A DNA stretch of 64,000 nucleotides from Foliamicus sp963666765 (GCA_963666765.1 OY762933.1:2888371-2952370), one strand, 5' to 3'. Counted from the stretch's first letter, positions 7,596 through 17,371 are shown. Notes: generated by a model from the letters alone, not told the origin. Program-made: numbers and translations.

Positions 7596-8078
7596 ATGGC
7601 TGCTGAAGTCCTCATCGAGTTGTCGCGACAGACCCTGCAGCTGATTGAGGACGGCAAGGTCCAGGCTCGATGGCCCGTATCCACATCCCGGTACGGGCCT
7701 GGAGAGCTGGCCGACAGCATGGGAACGCCCCGCGGCCGGCATCGCATCCGCGCCTGCATCGGGAAAGGGCAACCCTCCGGGGCGGTGTTCGTGGGGCGTC
7801 GCGCTACCGGCGAAATCTACTCCGACGAACTGGCCCGGCAACATCCGGAAAGGGACTGGGTACTAAGCCGGATCCTGTGGCTCTGCGGTGAACAGCCAGG
7901 GTATAACAGGCACGGCCGGGTGGACAGCATGCGACGCTATATCTACATCCACGGCACGCCCGATTCGGAACCTGTGGGCGTGCCGCGTTCGCACGGCTGC
8001 GTGCGGATGCGAAATTCCGACGTAATCGACCTGTTCGATCGGGTCGGCCCCGGCTGCCGCGTGGACGTACGGCCATAA
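7596..8078 (+). CDS. L,D-transpeptidase (YkuD family)
   Basis: 160 residues, essentially one YkuD catalytic domain. The active-site motif is complete: HG at 119-120 and SHGCVRM at 132-138 with Cys135 as nucleophile. These enzymes form 3-3 cross-links in peptidoglycan or attach or trim proteins on it. No signal peptide is visible at the N-terminus (MAAEVLIELSRQTLQLI), odd for an envelope enzyme; a cytoplasmic role in murein recycling is possible given nagZ 16 bases downstream, but this is inference. Confidence 0.88.
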   Translation: MAAEVLIELSRQTLQLIEDGKVQARWPVSTSRYGPGELADSMGTPRGRHRIRACIGKGQPSGAVFVGRRATGEIYSDELARQHPERDWVLSRILWLCGEQPGYNRHGRVDSMRRYIYIHGTPDSEPVGVPRSHGCVRMRNSDVIDLFDRVGPGCRVDVRP

Positions 8079-8094
8079 GGGGGACAGCACGCTA

Positions 8095-9033
8095 GTGGGG
8101 CCCCTGATGATCGACATTGAGGGCGATGTTCTGACGGCGCCGGAGGCAGACCTGTTTCGCCATCCCGCGGTCGGCGGCATCATTCTGTTCAGCCGCAACT
8201 ATCGTTCTCCCCGCCAGATGCGGAGCCTGGTCGCCGCCGTTCGATCCGCCGCCGGGAGGCCCGTGCTTGTCGCCATCGACCAGGAGGGCGGCAGGGTCCA
8301 GCGTATGCGAACGGGTTTTACCGTCCTGCCGCCGGCGCGCGTACTTGGTGAGGCCCACGATTCCGATCCCGGCCGGGCCAGGGAGTTGGCCTGCGGGCGC
8401 GGGCGCCTGCTGGCGCTGGAGCTGGGGGCAGTCGATATCGATTTCAGCTTCGCGCCGGTCGTGGACCTGGATTACGGCAGGAGCGAGGTGATCGGCAACC
8501 GCGCCCTGCATGGCGGTCCTGAAGTCGTGGCGGCCCTCGGCGAGGCCTTTGTGCAGGGCGCTTCCTCCGCCGGCATGGCTTGCGTTGCCAAGCACTTTCC
8601 GGGGCATGGCTGGGTCGCGGCGGATTCCCATGCGGAATTACCGGTGGACGGCCGGGACTACAGCGAATTGCGGGCCGATATGGCCCCGTTCGAGCGGCTG
8701 ATCGGCGCGGGCGTAAGCGCCGTCATGACAGCGCATGTGCAGTATCCCTCGGTGGACGATCCAACGCCATGCTATTCGCCACGGTGGATCCGCAAGGAAT
8801 TGCGGCAGCGCCTGAATTTCTCCGGTGCGGTCTTTGCCGACGATCTCTCCATGCACGGCGCGGGCCAGGCCGGCGATCTGGGGCAGCGCGTGGCGGCCTC
8901 CCTGGAGGCCGGATGCGACATGCTTCCCATCTGTAACGACCCGGAGGGCGTGCGTGAGCTTCTCGGAGACTGGCGCTACGCTGCCGGCCCGGGTTCTGCG
9001 GCTCGCCTTGCCCGGCTGCGCCGCAGCGCCTGA
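8095..9033 (+). CDS. nagZ: Beta-N-acetylglucosaminidase
   Basis: 312 residues, family 3 glycoside hydrolase of the short NagZ type. It removes GlcNAc from GlcNAc-1,6-anhydroMurNAc-peptides in the cytosol during peptidoglycan recycling, and influences ampC induction where that exists. Diagnostic segments: GGIILFSRNY, AIDQEGGRVQRM, VAKHFPGHG and FADDLSMHGA, where the Asp is the nucleophile. The GTG start at 8095 follows the transpeptidase by 16 bases. The neighbouring phosphorylase downstream matches the nagZ-phosphorylase pairing known in Pseudomonas. Confidence 0.96.
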   Translation: MGPLMIDIEGDVLTAPEADLFRHPAVGGIILFSRNYRSPRQMRSLVAAVRSAAGRPVLVAIDQEGGRVQRMRTGFTVLPPARVLGEAHDSDPGRARELACGRGRLLALELGAVDIDFSFAPVVDLDYGRSEVIGNRALHGGPEVVAALGEAFVQGASSAGMACVAKHFPGHGWVAADSHAELPVDGRDYSELRADMAPFERLIGAGVSAVMTAHVQYPSVDDPTPCYSPRWIRKELRQRLNFSGAVFADDLSMHGAGQAGDLGQRVAASLEAGCDMLPICNDPEGVRELLGDWRYAAGPGSAARLARLRRSA

Positions 9034-9087
9034 ACGATGATTGGCCTTCCCGCCGGATGCGCGGCGCCGATCGGGCCCTGATCGTCA

Positions 9088-9858
9088 GTGTCGTTTGACG
9101 GGCTGGCGCTGGTATCAGGGGCTCCGCCGGAGCCTCTGGGTCTGGGCCCGCCGGTGCGGTTCGCGCCGCAAGGCGATCAGCCCTTCGGTTCGCCATCTGC
9201 GCCGGTGCAGGTTCGCCGGCTGAATGAAACGCCGGTTCTCTACCTGAATCGGCATGGCGAGGAATACGCGATTGCGCCCCATCGGATCAACTATCGCGCC
9301 AATCTGCTGGCCCTGGCCGAGGCCGGCGCCAGGGGGATTATCGGAGTTCATTCGGTGGGAGGCATTACCGCCGAGGCCGTTCCCGGGACCCTCGTTATCC
9401 CGCATGACCTGATCGACTACACCCACTCGCGCGAAACCAGCTTCGCCGGGGACAATGCGGGCAAGAGTGCGTTTGTCGAGTTTGCGGATCCCTTCGACGC
9501 GCAGTTGCGCGGCAGCCTGGTCGCCGCCGCGCATGGGACGGCGTGCCTCGTGCGGGGCGTCTACGGAGTGATGCAGGGCCCAAGGCTGGAAACCGCCGCG
9601 GAAATCGACCGGCTGGAGCGCGACGGATGCACTCTCGTGGGCATGACGCTCATGCCGGAGGCGGTGCTGGCGCGCGAACTGGGTATTCCTTATGTCTCCC
9701 TTTCACTGGTTAGCAACTATGCCGCCGGCCGGAACAAGCCGGGCGATACGGCCGGAATTCTCGAGCAACATGCCGCCTGGCTGGACACGGCGCTTGAACG
9801 AACGCGGGAATTGCTGGTTCGCTGGCTTGGGGATACGGGTTTCCGTCCCCAAGCGTAG
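9088..9858 (+). CDS. Nucleoside phosphorylase, S-methyl-5'-thioinosine/thioadenosine phosphorylase type
   Basis: 256 residues of the PNP/MTAP fold. Recognisable: YLNRHGEEYAIAPHRINYRANLLAL, GVHSVGGI, YGVMQGPRLETAAEI, and GCTLVGMTLMPEAVLAREL. These match the MTA/MTI phosphorylase branch, which splits methylthionucleosides from polyamine synthesis. The genomic pairing with nagZ parallels Pseudomonas, where this gene is a methylthioinosine phosphorylase; substrate here is inferred. Oddly, the N-terminal phosphate-binding loop, normally a glycine-rich GGxG near residue 10, reads LALVSGAPPEPLG, so activity could be altered. GTG start at 9088. Confidence 0.83.
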   Translation: MSFDGLALVSGAPPEPLGLGPPVRFAPQGDQPFGSPSAPVQVRRLNETPVLYLNRHGEEYAIAPHRINYRANLLALAEAGARGIIGVHSVGGITAEAVPGTLVIPHDLIDYTHSRETSFAGDNAGKSAFVEFADPFDAQLRGSLVAAAHGTACLVRGVYGVMQGPRLETAAEIDRLERDGCTLVGMTLMPEAVLARELGIPYVSLSLVSNYAAGRNKPGDTAGILEQHAAWLDTALERTRELLVRWLGDTGFRPQA

Positions 9859-9901
9859 AGTAGCGTCGGGCGCCCAGGCCCGGCACAGGCCACAAATCCT
9901 C

Positions 9902-10528
9902 TCATTCAGCCGCTTGAGGGCGCGGGCGATAGCGGAACAGGCGCGCGATGGCGCCGAAGCGCGGATGGTCGAAGTAATGGATTTCTCCCAGCAGGAGGCG
10001 GCGGCGTTCCTGAATCCGATATTCGCCGTCTCCCTCGTCAACCTCGGGCATCCGCAGGTCGAGCGTGAGATGCACGAAGCGCTCCTCTTCCAGTGACGCC
10101 AGGCCGCTGAAGGGCAGCGGCGAAGCGGCAAGCGTATTCAGCCGTAGCGGGATCGGCTGACCGGTCCACTGCGCCGGCATGGCCCAGGCGAAATGCGCCA
10201 GCGGCCGGTACTCGGCGCTGCGGCGCATTGACAGCCAGATGCCTTCAAGGGTGAATTGCCCGCGGGTCAGCGCAAGAATGCCGGCGGGCGGCTCAGGTGT
10301 CGCCGGACCCGAGTCCGGCAACTCGACCGGCGCGGGATAGACCGCGGACGGCGGCAGAACCGGGAGTATTTCCACAAGGTCCTCGGTGCTGTCTTCCGGG
10401 TCCAGTTGCATGAAAACGATCATCTCCAGGGCGATTCGGAAGTCGTCGTCCTGGGCCTGCAAGGGCCCGGCGACGAGCAGGACGAACGCCATGAGGCCGA
10501 CCAGGGCGGCAATTCCGCAGCGGCGCAT
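9902..10528 (-). CDS. csiV: CsiV family protein (secreted, FtsI/peptidoglycan-associated)
   Basis: 208 residues from ATG 10528, starting with a signal peptide (RRCGIAALVGLMAFVLLVAG...AQA). The mature part has EMIVFMQLD and HYFDHPRFGAIARL, which fit CsiV-like proteins, periplasmic peptidoglycan-binding factors that help activate lipoprotein-linked murein synthases. In many gammaproteobacteria this gene sits directly downstream of mfd, as here (40 bases after the mfd stop). The upstream in-frame extension to 10627 lacks resemblance and would bury the signal peptide. Confidence rests more on position and topology than on strong motifs. Confidence 0.68.
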   Translation of the reverse strand: MRRCGIAALVGLMAFVLLVAGPLQAQDDDFRIALEMIVFMQLDPEDSTEDLVEILPVLPPSAVYPAPVELPDSGPATPEPPAGILALTRGQFTLEGIWLSMRRSAEYRPLAHFAWAMPAQWTGQPIPLRLNTLAASPLPFSGLASLEEERFVHLTLDLRMPEVDEGDGEYRIQERRRLLLGEIHYFDHPRFGAIARLFRYRPRPQAAE

Positions 10529-10568
10529 ACCGCTTGCTTTGATGCGACGGTAGTGACCAGACACGATA

Positions 10569-13500
10569 CTAGTGTACGGTTTCGGACCGGCAGGCTTGCT
10601 CCAGCGTCGAAAGCAGGCGCTCCACATAGCGGAAACGCCGCCCGGGACGCGACAGGTCGGCCCGGAACGCGAGGGCCCCGTGGGGGCGCAAGGCGAATTC
10701 CTCCGGCTGCTGCTGGGCCAGGGCCGCCAGCTGCAAGGGATCCAGCGGCGTGTCGCTATGGAACTCCGCCTCGCCGCCGCGGGCCGCGGCCTGCAGCATC
10801 CGTATGCGCAATTTCCGCATGCGCTGCTGTATCCCCGCCTGCCGAAAAAGGTTCAGGGCCTGTTCGGGCGCCGGACCGAACCGGTCCACCAACTCGACCA
10901 TCAGCGCGTTCAGGTCGGATGAGTCCGCGGCGGTCGAAATGCGCTTGTACCAGCTCAGGCGCTGGTTGACGTCGGGCATATAGTCTTCCGGCAGCAGGGC
11001 GCCGAGATGGAGTTCGATGTCGGCGCGCGGTTGCGCAGCGACGCCCGTACGGCCGGCCGGATCTGCGCGCAGCTCCTCCACGGCCCGGCCCAGCATGTCG
11101 TTGTAGAGGCTGAACCCAATCTGCTGAATTTGCCCCGATTGTTCTTCGCCCAGCAATTCACCGGCGCCCCGGATCTCCAGGTCGTGGGTGGCGAGCAGGA
11201 AACCGGCCCCGAGTTCTCCGGCCGCCTTGATCGCTTCCAGCCGCTTGTGCGCGTCGGCCGTCATTTCCTTTTCATGCGGGCGGATGAGGTAGGCGTAGGC
11301 CTGGTGATGGGAGCGCCCGACCCGGCCGCGCAACTGGTGGAGCTGGGCCAGGCCCAGCCGGTCCGCGCGGTTGATCAGCATGGTGTTGGCATGGGGAATG
11401 TCCAGTCCGCTCTCGATGATGGTGGTGCAGACCAGGACATCGAAGCGGCGGTGATAGAAGTCGGTCATGACCCGCTGAAGTTCGGCGTCCGGCAACTGGC
11501 CGTGGGCCACTTCCAGCCGCGCTTCGCCCAGCAGCGCCTGCAATTCGCGCGCCATGCGGTCAATGTCCTGAACCCGGTTGTGCACGAAAAAGACGGTGCC
11601 GCCGCGGCGCAGCTCGCGCTCGCAGGCCTCCCGGATGAGGCTGTTGCGCCACGGCGTTACGAAGGTCTTGACCGCCATGCGCGCCGCCGGCGGCGTCGTG
11701 ATCAATGACAGGTCGCGCAGGCCGCCCAGAGACATGTTCAGCGTACGGGGGATGGGCGTGGCGGTGAGCGTCAGGACGTGCAGGCCCGCCCGCAGGCTCT
11801 TGATGCGTTCCTTCTGACGCACACCGAAGCGATGCTCCTCGTCGACTATCAGCAGACCCAGCCGCTTGAAGCGCACGCGGGGGTTCAAAAGGCCATGGGA
11901 GCCCACGACAATGTCCGCGCGTCCGTCCGCGAGCCGCTCCACCACTTCCTCGTTCCTGCGGCCGGCGCCGAAGCGGGTCAGCATTTGCACGCTGACGGGC
12001 CAGTCGGCAAAGCGATCGGCGAGCACCCGGTGATGCTGCTCGACGAGCAGCGTGGTGGGCGCCAGGATTGCCACCTGGTAGCCCTGCAACACGGCCGCGA
12101 AGGCGGCGCGCAGCGCCACTTCGGTCTTGCCGAACCCTACGTCTCCGCAGATGAGCCGATCCATGGGCCGGCCGGCGGCGAGGTCGTCGAGCACCTGCTC
12201 GACGGCGCGTTCCTGGTCGTGCGTCAGCCGGTACGGGAAGCGGGCCGTGAATGCGCTCATCTCCGCGGGCGGGGCCTCGATAGGGCGCATGCTGCGCGCG
12301 GCGCGCTGGGCCTGCAGTTCCAGCAGCTCGGCGGCGACGTCCCGCAACTGGCGTTCCGCGCGCCGCTTGATCCGGTCCCAGGCGTCGGAGCCCAGCCGGT
12401 GCAGGGGAGCGTGCTCGATACTGCCGCCGGTATAGCGGGTGATGAGCTGCATGTCGGATACGGGCACATAGAGGCGGTCGTCTCCGGCGTACCTGACGCG
12501 CATGAATTCGGCCGGCGCACCGCCCACGTCCATGTGCTGCAACCCTTCATAGCGCCCGATTCCGTGGTCTTCATGCACCACCGGCGCCCCGGGTACAAGG
12601 TCTGCGAGGCTTTGCAGGATCGCCTCGGGCGCGGGCTGACTCCGCCGCCGGCGCCGGGTGAGCGGCCGTTGCCGGCCGAACAGTTCGCGCTCGGTGAGTA
12701 TGGTCAGGTCCTCTCCGAGGACGATCCCATGGTCCAGCGGGCTCTCCGCCAGGCACAACGGCGACCTGGAGGCGAGGAAATCGCCCCAGGACGCTACGTC
12801 CTGCGCCTTGAGCCGCCTGCCGCGCAGCAATTCGCGTACCAGTTCGCGCTGACCGGCGGTCTCCGCGGCCAGCAGCACCCGCCGGCCGGCCGTATCGGTA
12901 TAGGCCTCGAATGATGTGCGGTCGCTGCCGGGAGTGAGCGGCGCCTTGGGCGCCGGCCGCGCGGTGACGTTCTGCGAATTGGCCCGAGGTCCGATGTCCG
13001 GCAGCGCGTCGGCGTGGCAATCGACGCTGCGAAGGCCCGCTACGGCGGCCTGGTGCAAACCGGGCGGCGCGAAGAGTTCCTGTGGCGGCAGGCACGGTTG
13101 TTCCAGGTCGCCGTCCCGCTGCCGATATCGTTCGGCTATGGCTTCCCACTCCGACTCCAGGGCGCTTCCCGTGCCCGGCAGAAGGATCACGGCACTGTCC
13201 GGCGGAAGGTAGTCCCACAGGGTCTCGGTTTGCTCGAAGAAGAGCGGCAGGTAGTTTTCCGCTCCCTGCGGCGCCACGCCCTCGCCCAGCTTGCGGAACA
13301 CTTCGGCGCGCGCGGGATTTTGCGGGAACCGCCGCCGGAACCGTTCCCGAAAGGCGTCGATACTGTCCGCGTCCAGCGGCAGTTCCCGGGCCGGCAGCAG
13401 CCTGAACGAATCGAGTGTTGCGGTGCTGCGTTGCGAGGCGGGATTGAACCTGCGGATTGAGTCGACCTCGCGGTCAAAGAACTCGATCCGAATGGGCGCC

Positions 13501-14084
13501 GGTGACCCGCTGGGAAAAATGTCCAGCAAAGCCCCGCGGACCGAGTACTCCCCCGGCTCATTGACCAGCGGCACCCGAACATAGGCAGCTTCCTCGAGTC
13601 TCCTCTTGAGGTCTTCCACGTCCAGCTCCTGCCCGGTATGGCAGCTGACCCCCAGCCATCGGCGGAACTGCGCGCGCGGCGGCAGGCGATCCAGCAGCGT
13701 GGGCGCGGCGACGAACAGCGCCTGCACCGATTGATACGCGTCGTCGGCCAGCAGCCCGGACAGCGTCTCCAGGCGCCGGGAAGTGATCTCCGGGTGCGGA
13801 CTGAAAAGGTCGTAGGGTAAGGTTTCACGGTCCGGCAGTTGCGCCATGCCGTTGTCGCCGCCGCGCAGCCACGCCACCTGCTGCATGAATTGCTCCACGC
13901 GGCCGGGGTCGGGCGTGACGATCAGGATGCACGGCGCCGCGCAGCCGTCAATCAGTTCGGCGCAGACCAGCGGCGCCGCGCCTGCGCTGACGCCGTGCAG
14001 CCTGAGTCCGGCGTCGGGCCCATCAGGCCAGACAATGCGCCCAATTGCCCCTGAAGCGGGGCCGGCGGCCCTTAATTCGTCCAT
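10569..14084 (-). CDS. mfd: Transcription-repair coupling factor
   Basis: 1171 residues, normal for Mfd. It removes RNA polymerase stalled at lesions and recruits UvrA. Domain order: N-terminal UvrB-like module (LPDRETLPYDLFSPHPEITSRR), the central RNA-polymerase-interacting region (HEDHGIGRYEGLQHMDVGG), then an SF2 translocase with Walker A GDVGFGKTEVALRAAF, DEEH box (IVDEEHRFGV), TATPIPRTLNMSL and QLRGRVGRS, and a C-terminal TRCF domain (ALLPEDYMPDVNQRLSWYKRI). csiV follows and lolC diverges 53 bases upstream. No truncation or frameshift seen. Confidence 0.98.
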   Translation of the reverse strand: MDELRAAGPASGAIGRIVWPDGPDAGLRLHGVSAGAAPLVCAELIDGCAAPCILIVTPDPGRVEQFMQQVAWLRGGDNGMAQLPDRETLPYDLFSPHPEITSRRLETLSGLLADDAYQSVQALFVAAPTLLDRLPPRAQFRRWLGVSCHTGQELDVEDLKRRLEEAAYVRVPLVNEPGEYSVRGALLDIFPSGSPAPIRIEFFDREVDSIRRFNPASQRSTATLDSFRLLPARELPLDADSIDAFRERFRRRFPQNPARAEVFRKLGEGVAPQGAENYLPLFFEQTETLWDYLPPDSAVILLPGTGSALESEWEAIAERYRQRDGDLEQPCLPPQELFAPPGLHQAAVAGLRSVDCHADALPDIGPRANSQNVTARPAPKAPLTPGSDRTSFEAYTDTAGRRVLLAAETAGQRELVRELLRGRRLKAQDVASWGDFLASRSPLCLAESPLDHGIVLGEDLTILTERELFGRQRPLTRRRRRSQPAPEAILQSLADLVPGAPVVHEDHGIGRYEGLQHMDVGGAPAEFMRVRYAGDDRLYVPVSDMQLITRYTGGSIEHAPLHRLGSDAWDRIKRRAERQLRDVAAELLELQAQRAARSMRPIEAPPAEMSAFTARFPYRLTHDQERAVEQVLDDLAAGRPMDRLICGDVGFGKTEVALRAAFAAVLQGYQVAILAPTTLLVEQHHRVLADRFADWPVSVQMLTRFGAGRRNEEVVERLADGRADIVVGSHGLLNPRVRFKRLGLLIVDEEHRFGVRQKERIKSLRAGLHVLTLTATPIPRTLNMSLGGLRDLSLITTPPAARMAVKTFVTPWRNSLIREACERELRRGGTVFFVHNRVQDIDRMARELQALLGEARLEVAHGQLPDAELQRVMTDFYHRRFDVLVCTTIIESGLDIPHANTMLINRADRLGLAQLHQLRGRVGRSHHQAYAYLIRPHEKEMTADAHKRLEAIKAAGELGAGFLLATHDLEIRGAGELLGEEQSGQIQQIGFSLYNDMLGRAVEELRADPAGRTGVAAQPRADIELHLGALLPEDYMPDVNQRLSWYKRISTAADSSDLNALMVELVDRFGPAPEQALNLFRQAGIQQRMRKLRIRMLQAAARGGEAEFHSDTPLDPLQLAALAQQQPEEFALRPHGALAFRADLSRPGRRFRYVERLLSTLEQACRSETVH

Positions 14085-14137
14085 ACGGCGCGCATTATGC
14101 GCGTATCACGGCATTAGGTTCGTGGGAAAATGTGACG

Positions 14138-15382
14138 ATGATCCGGCCGCTAGCGCTAGCCATTGCCTGGCGATACCTGCGCGCACCGACGCGCAATCGC
14201 TTTGTTTCCTTTATCGGACTGGCTTCCGTTGTCGGTCTGGCCCTGGGGGTGGCCTCGTTGATCGTCGTGATTTCAGTAATGGACGGTTTCGCGGCGGAAT
14301 TGCGCGACCGGCTGCTCCGGTTTGACGCTCAGGTGAGCGTGGTCGCTGAAGACGGGCTGCGCGACTGGCGCGAAACCGCGGAAGAACTGGCGGCATTGCC
14401 CGGGGTCCGGCGCGTCGGGCCGGTGGTGGAGCTGGAGGCCCTGCTCGTATCCAGGCGGCGCTATGCCGGAGTACAGTTGCTGGGAATAGCCGCCGACCCC
14501 GCAATGCAGGCGGCCCCGTACAGCCAGTCGGTCATTGCAGGATCGTTCGCCGATCTCCACACTGAAACGGGCGGGCTGGCGGTCGGACGCTACCTTGCGG
14601 ATACGCTGGGCGTTCGCGTGGGCGACACCGTCCGGGTGCTGATCCCGCGGCCCAACGGCGCGGCTCCAAGCCTTCGGGACCTTCCGGTCAGCGCGGTATT
14701 CGTCGCGGGCAACGCCGGCCCCGACAGCAGCCTGGCGTTGGCCGGCCTGCCGGTCGTATCGGAACTCGCCGGGCTTGAGGGGCGGGTCAGCGCGCTACAG
14801 GTCAGCGGCAGTGACCCGTATGAGACGCCGGCGTTGGTGGAAACCTGGGCGGCAGGCTCCGAACGGGCCCGCGCCGGCGCACTGACCACGCGTTCCTGGA
14901 TGCAGCAGCATGAGGCATTGTTCCGGACGACGGAGCTGGAACGCCTCGCCATGGGTGCGCTGTTGTTCACGATCATCGCCGTGGCCGCATTCAACATCGT
15001 CGCGACGCTGTATATGTCGGTCAGCGAACGCCGCAGCGAGATCGCCATCCTCGCCACCCTCGGGGCTCGAACGCCCACCATCATGGCCGTTTTTTCGTTG
15101 CAGGGCCTGTTGGCGGGAATTGTCGGCGTGGGCCTCGGAGGTGCGCTGGGCGTTTGGCTGACGCTGAATGTGGACGCCGCGATGCAGTTCCTTGAGAACC
15201 TGTTCGGGTTTGACTTCCTGCCGGCGGAGTCCTTCTACCTCACCGGCGTGCCATCCGAATTGACCGCGTCGCTCGTCATTGCCGTGACCGGGCTGGCGCT
15301 GCTGCTGTCGACGCTGGCGTCCTGGTACCCCTCGCGGCAAGCGGCGCGGGTCGACCCGGCCAGCATCCTGCGCTACGAGTAG
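14138..15382 (+). CDS. lolC: Lipoprotein-releasing system permease (LolC/LolE type), first copy
   Basis: 414 residues from ATG 14138; the longer frame from 14045 overlaps mfd's start region. One N-terminal TM (FIGLASVVGLALGVASLIVVISVMDGF), a long periplasmic domain, then three C-terminal TMs near 270-400, the MacB/LolC topology. With LolD and the partner permease it extracts mature lipoproteins from the inner membrane to LolA. The two permeases and LolD are adjacent (permease-permease-LolD), unlike the C-D-E order of E. coli. Which copy is C or E is by order only. Confidence 0.9.
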   Translation: MIRPLALAIAWRYLRAPTRNRFVSFIGLASVVGLALGVASLIVVISVMDGFAAELRDRLLRFDAQVSVVAEDGLRDWRETAEELAALPGVRRVGPVVELEALLVSRRRYAGVQLLGIAADPAMQAAPYSQSVIAGSFADLHTETGGLAVGRYLADTLGVRVGDTVRVLIPRPNGAAPSLRDLPVSAVFVAGNAGPDSSLALAGLPVVSELAGLEGRVSALQVSGSDPYETPALVETWAAGSERARAGALTTRSWMQQHEALFRTTELERLAMGALLFTIIAVAAFNIVATLYMSVSERRSEIAILATLGARTPTIMAVFSLQGLLAGIVGVGLGGALGVWLTLNVDAAMQFLENLFGFDFLPAESFYLTGVPSELTASLVIAVTGLALLLSTLASWYPSRQAARVDPASILRYE

Positions 15383-15395
15383 GCCTGTTCCCGCT

Positions 15396-16637
15396 ATGCG
15401 CGCGTTCGAATTGTGGATGGCCTCGGCGCAGCTCAGGGCGAGCCGCCGCGGGGGGTTTGTTTCGCTGGTATCGATGCTTTCGATGCTGGGGGTCGCGACC
15501 GCAGTGGCCCTGCTGGTGGTCGTGCTGTCGGTGATGAACGGTTTCGACCAGGTGGTGCGCGAGCGAATACTCAGCGTGCTCGCGCACGGCAGCTTTCATG
15601 GTCCTGCCGGTGACTTGAGCGAATGGCGTGAACTTCGCGAAGCTGCCCTGGCAAACCCGGAAGTGGAGTCGGCGGCGCCGTATATCGAAGGGCAGGGCGT
15701 GCTGAGCGCACCGGACGCCGTTGCCGGAGTGCAATTGCTGGGCTTTGAACCCGGCGAGCCGGCGTTCCGGGCGCTGGGCGGTCTTGCCGGCGACACGGGG
15801 CTCGAAGGGCTGACGGGCGGCGCCTGGCGGATTGTGCTGGGCAGCGAACTGGCGAGGCGTCTTGATGTCAGTAACGGGGACGACGTCCTGCTGCAATTGC
15901 CGCAGGGCTGGAGCACGCCGGCGGGAGTCGCGCCGCGGATGCGACGCCTGCGAGTGGCGGGCGTCTTCCATGCGGGAATGAACGATTTCGACCGCTCGCT
16001 GGCATGGATACATTATGAGGACGCGCGCCGCCTCTTTGGCCTGGGCGAGGACGCCAGCGGGCTTCGGGTGATGCTTCAGGATCCCTGGAGGGTGGAAGCG
16101 GTGATGCCGGAAATTGCAGGCGTTAGGGCCGGGAATCTGTTTGTGCGCTACTGGACCTGGGAACACGCCAGTTTTTTCTATTCCATCGCGATGACCAAAC
16201 GCATAACCATTATCATTCTGACGCTTCTTGCGGCGATCGCCGCCTTCAACATTGTGTCCAGCCTGGTAATGATCGTGCGTGAGAAAACACCGGACATCGG
16301 CATCCTGAGGACGCTTGGATCCACGCCCCGCTCGATCATGGCGATGTTCGCCGGGCACGGGGGCTTATCGGGCCTGCTGGGCATCGCGCTCGGGCTCGCC
16401 GTGGGCATCCCCCTGGCGGTATGGGCGGGGCCGCTCACGTCGGCCGTAGAGCGCTTCCTGGAGACCAGCATCGTCAGCCCCGGATACAGCCTGGATGAAA
16501 TGCCCAGCCGCATCCTGATCCCGGAAGTCATCATGGTGTGCGCGCTGGCGCTCTTGCTGTCCCTGATCGCAACCATCTATCCGGCGCTGCGCGCCGCCCG
16601 AACCGACCCGGCCGCGGCCACCCGCCTGGACTCCTGA
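15396..16637 (+). CDS. lolE: Lipoprotein-releasing system permease (LolC/LolE type), second copy
   Basis: 413 residues with the same topology as its neighbour: N-terminal TM (LVSMLSMLGVATAVALLVVVLSVMNGF), periplasmic domain, and three C-terminal TMs beginning MTKRITIIILTLLAAIAAFNI. The motif MIVREKTPDIGILRTLGS is typical of Lol/MacB permeases. It lies 13 bases after the first permease and 1 base before lolD, so the three form an operon. The two permeases are clearly diverged, consistent with a heterodimeric LolCE rather than a LolF homodimer. Confidence 0.9.
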   Translation: MRAFELWMASAQLRASRRGGFVSLVSMLSMLGVATAVALLVVVLSVMNGFDQVVRERILSVLAHGSFHGPAGDLSEWRELREAALANPEVESAAPYIEGQGVLSAPDAVAGVQLLGFEPGEPAFRALGGLAGDTGLEGLTGGAWRIVLGSELARRLDVSNGDDVLLQLPQGWSTPAGVAPRMRRLRVAGVFHAGMNDFDRSLAWIHYEDARRLFGLGEDASGLRVMLQDPWRVEAVMPEIAGVRAGNLFVRYWTWEHASFFYSIAMTKRITIIILTLLAAIAAFNIVSSLVMIVREKTPDIGILRTLGSTPRSIMAMFAGHGGLSGLLGIALGLAVGIPLAVWAGPLTSAVERFLETSIVSPGYSLDEMPSRILIPEVIMVCALALLLSLIATIYPALRAARTDPAAATRLDS

Positions 16638-16638
16638 C

Positions 16639-17346
16639 GTGAACGAAGCGAAGCCTGCGGCCCATGCAACGCCGTTGTCCTGCCACGGGCTGGTCAGGCA
16701 TTTTCGCGAGCAACGCCGGGTCGTGGAGGTGTTGCGTGGAGTGGATCTGGAAATTTCCGCGGGCGAGCGCGTAGCGGTCGTGGGCGCTTCGGGATCCGGG
16801 AAAACGACGCTGCTGCAGTTGCTCGGCGGCCTGGATACGCCCACCCGCGGCTGGGTCGAGCTCAACGGCAGGAATTTCAGCGCGATGCGCCCCGCGGAAC
16901 GCGGCGCCCGCAGAAATCGCCACATCGGCTTCGTATACCAGTTTCATCATCTGCTTCCGGAATTCAGCGCCTTGGAAAACGTGGCGATGCCGCTGCTGAT
17001 CCGGAGATCCGGGACCTCCGAAGCATTGGCGGATGCGCGCGAGTTGCTTGAGCAGGTGGGGCTGGGCGAGCGGCTGACGCATCGACCGGCCAAACTTTCC
17101 GGTGGCGAGCGTCAGCGCGTGGCCGTGGCTCGCGCACTGATTGGCCGTCCATCGGTCGTGCTTGCCGACGAACCGACCGGCAACCTGGACCCCGAATCCG
17201 GGGAACGGGCGTTTGAACTCCTTCTGAAGCTGAATCGCGACACGGGGACCGCGCTGGTGGTCGTGACCCACGACCTGCAGCGCGCCCGGCGTATGGACCG
17301 GGTCCTCGCCCTGCGCGACGGTCTGCTGGCCGAAGCAGGCGGCTGA
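16639..17346 (+). CDS. lolD: Lipoprotein-releasing system ATP-binding protein
   Basis: 235 residues, a single ABC ATPase. Walker A GASGSGKTT (49-57), signature LSGGERQR (153-160), Walker B VVLADEPTGNLD following, and the H-loop in VVTHDLQRA. It powers the Lol permeases. The GTG start at 16639 is 1 base after the lolE stop, which implies translational coupling. Length and motifs are normal. Confidence 0.95.
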   Translation: MNEAKPAAHATPLSCHGLVRHFREQRRVVEVLRGVDLEISAGERVAVVGASGSGKTTLLQLLGGLDTPTRGWVELNGRNFSAMRPAERGARRNRHIGFVYQFHHLLPEFSALENVAMPLLIRRSGTSEALADARELLEQVGLGERLTHRPAKLSGGERQRVAVARALIGRPSVVLADEPTGNLDPESGERAFELLLKLNRDTGTALVVVTHDLQRARRMDRVLALRDGLLAEAGG

Positions 17347-17371
17347 AACTCTCTCCCCGCCGCGGTTGCTG

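Noticed and set aside
16679..16700. Match to the palindromic-element end (TGCCACGGGCTG) inside lolD
   Set aside because: Only 12 bases, in conserved coding sequence, with no arm or partner. Likely chance.
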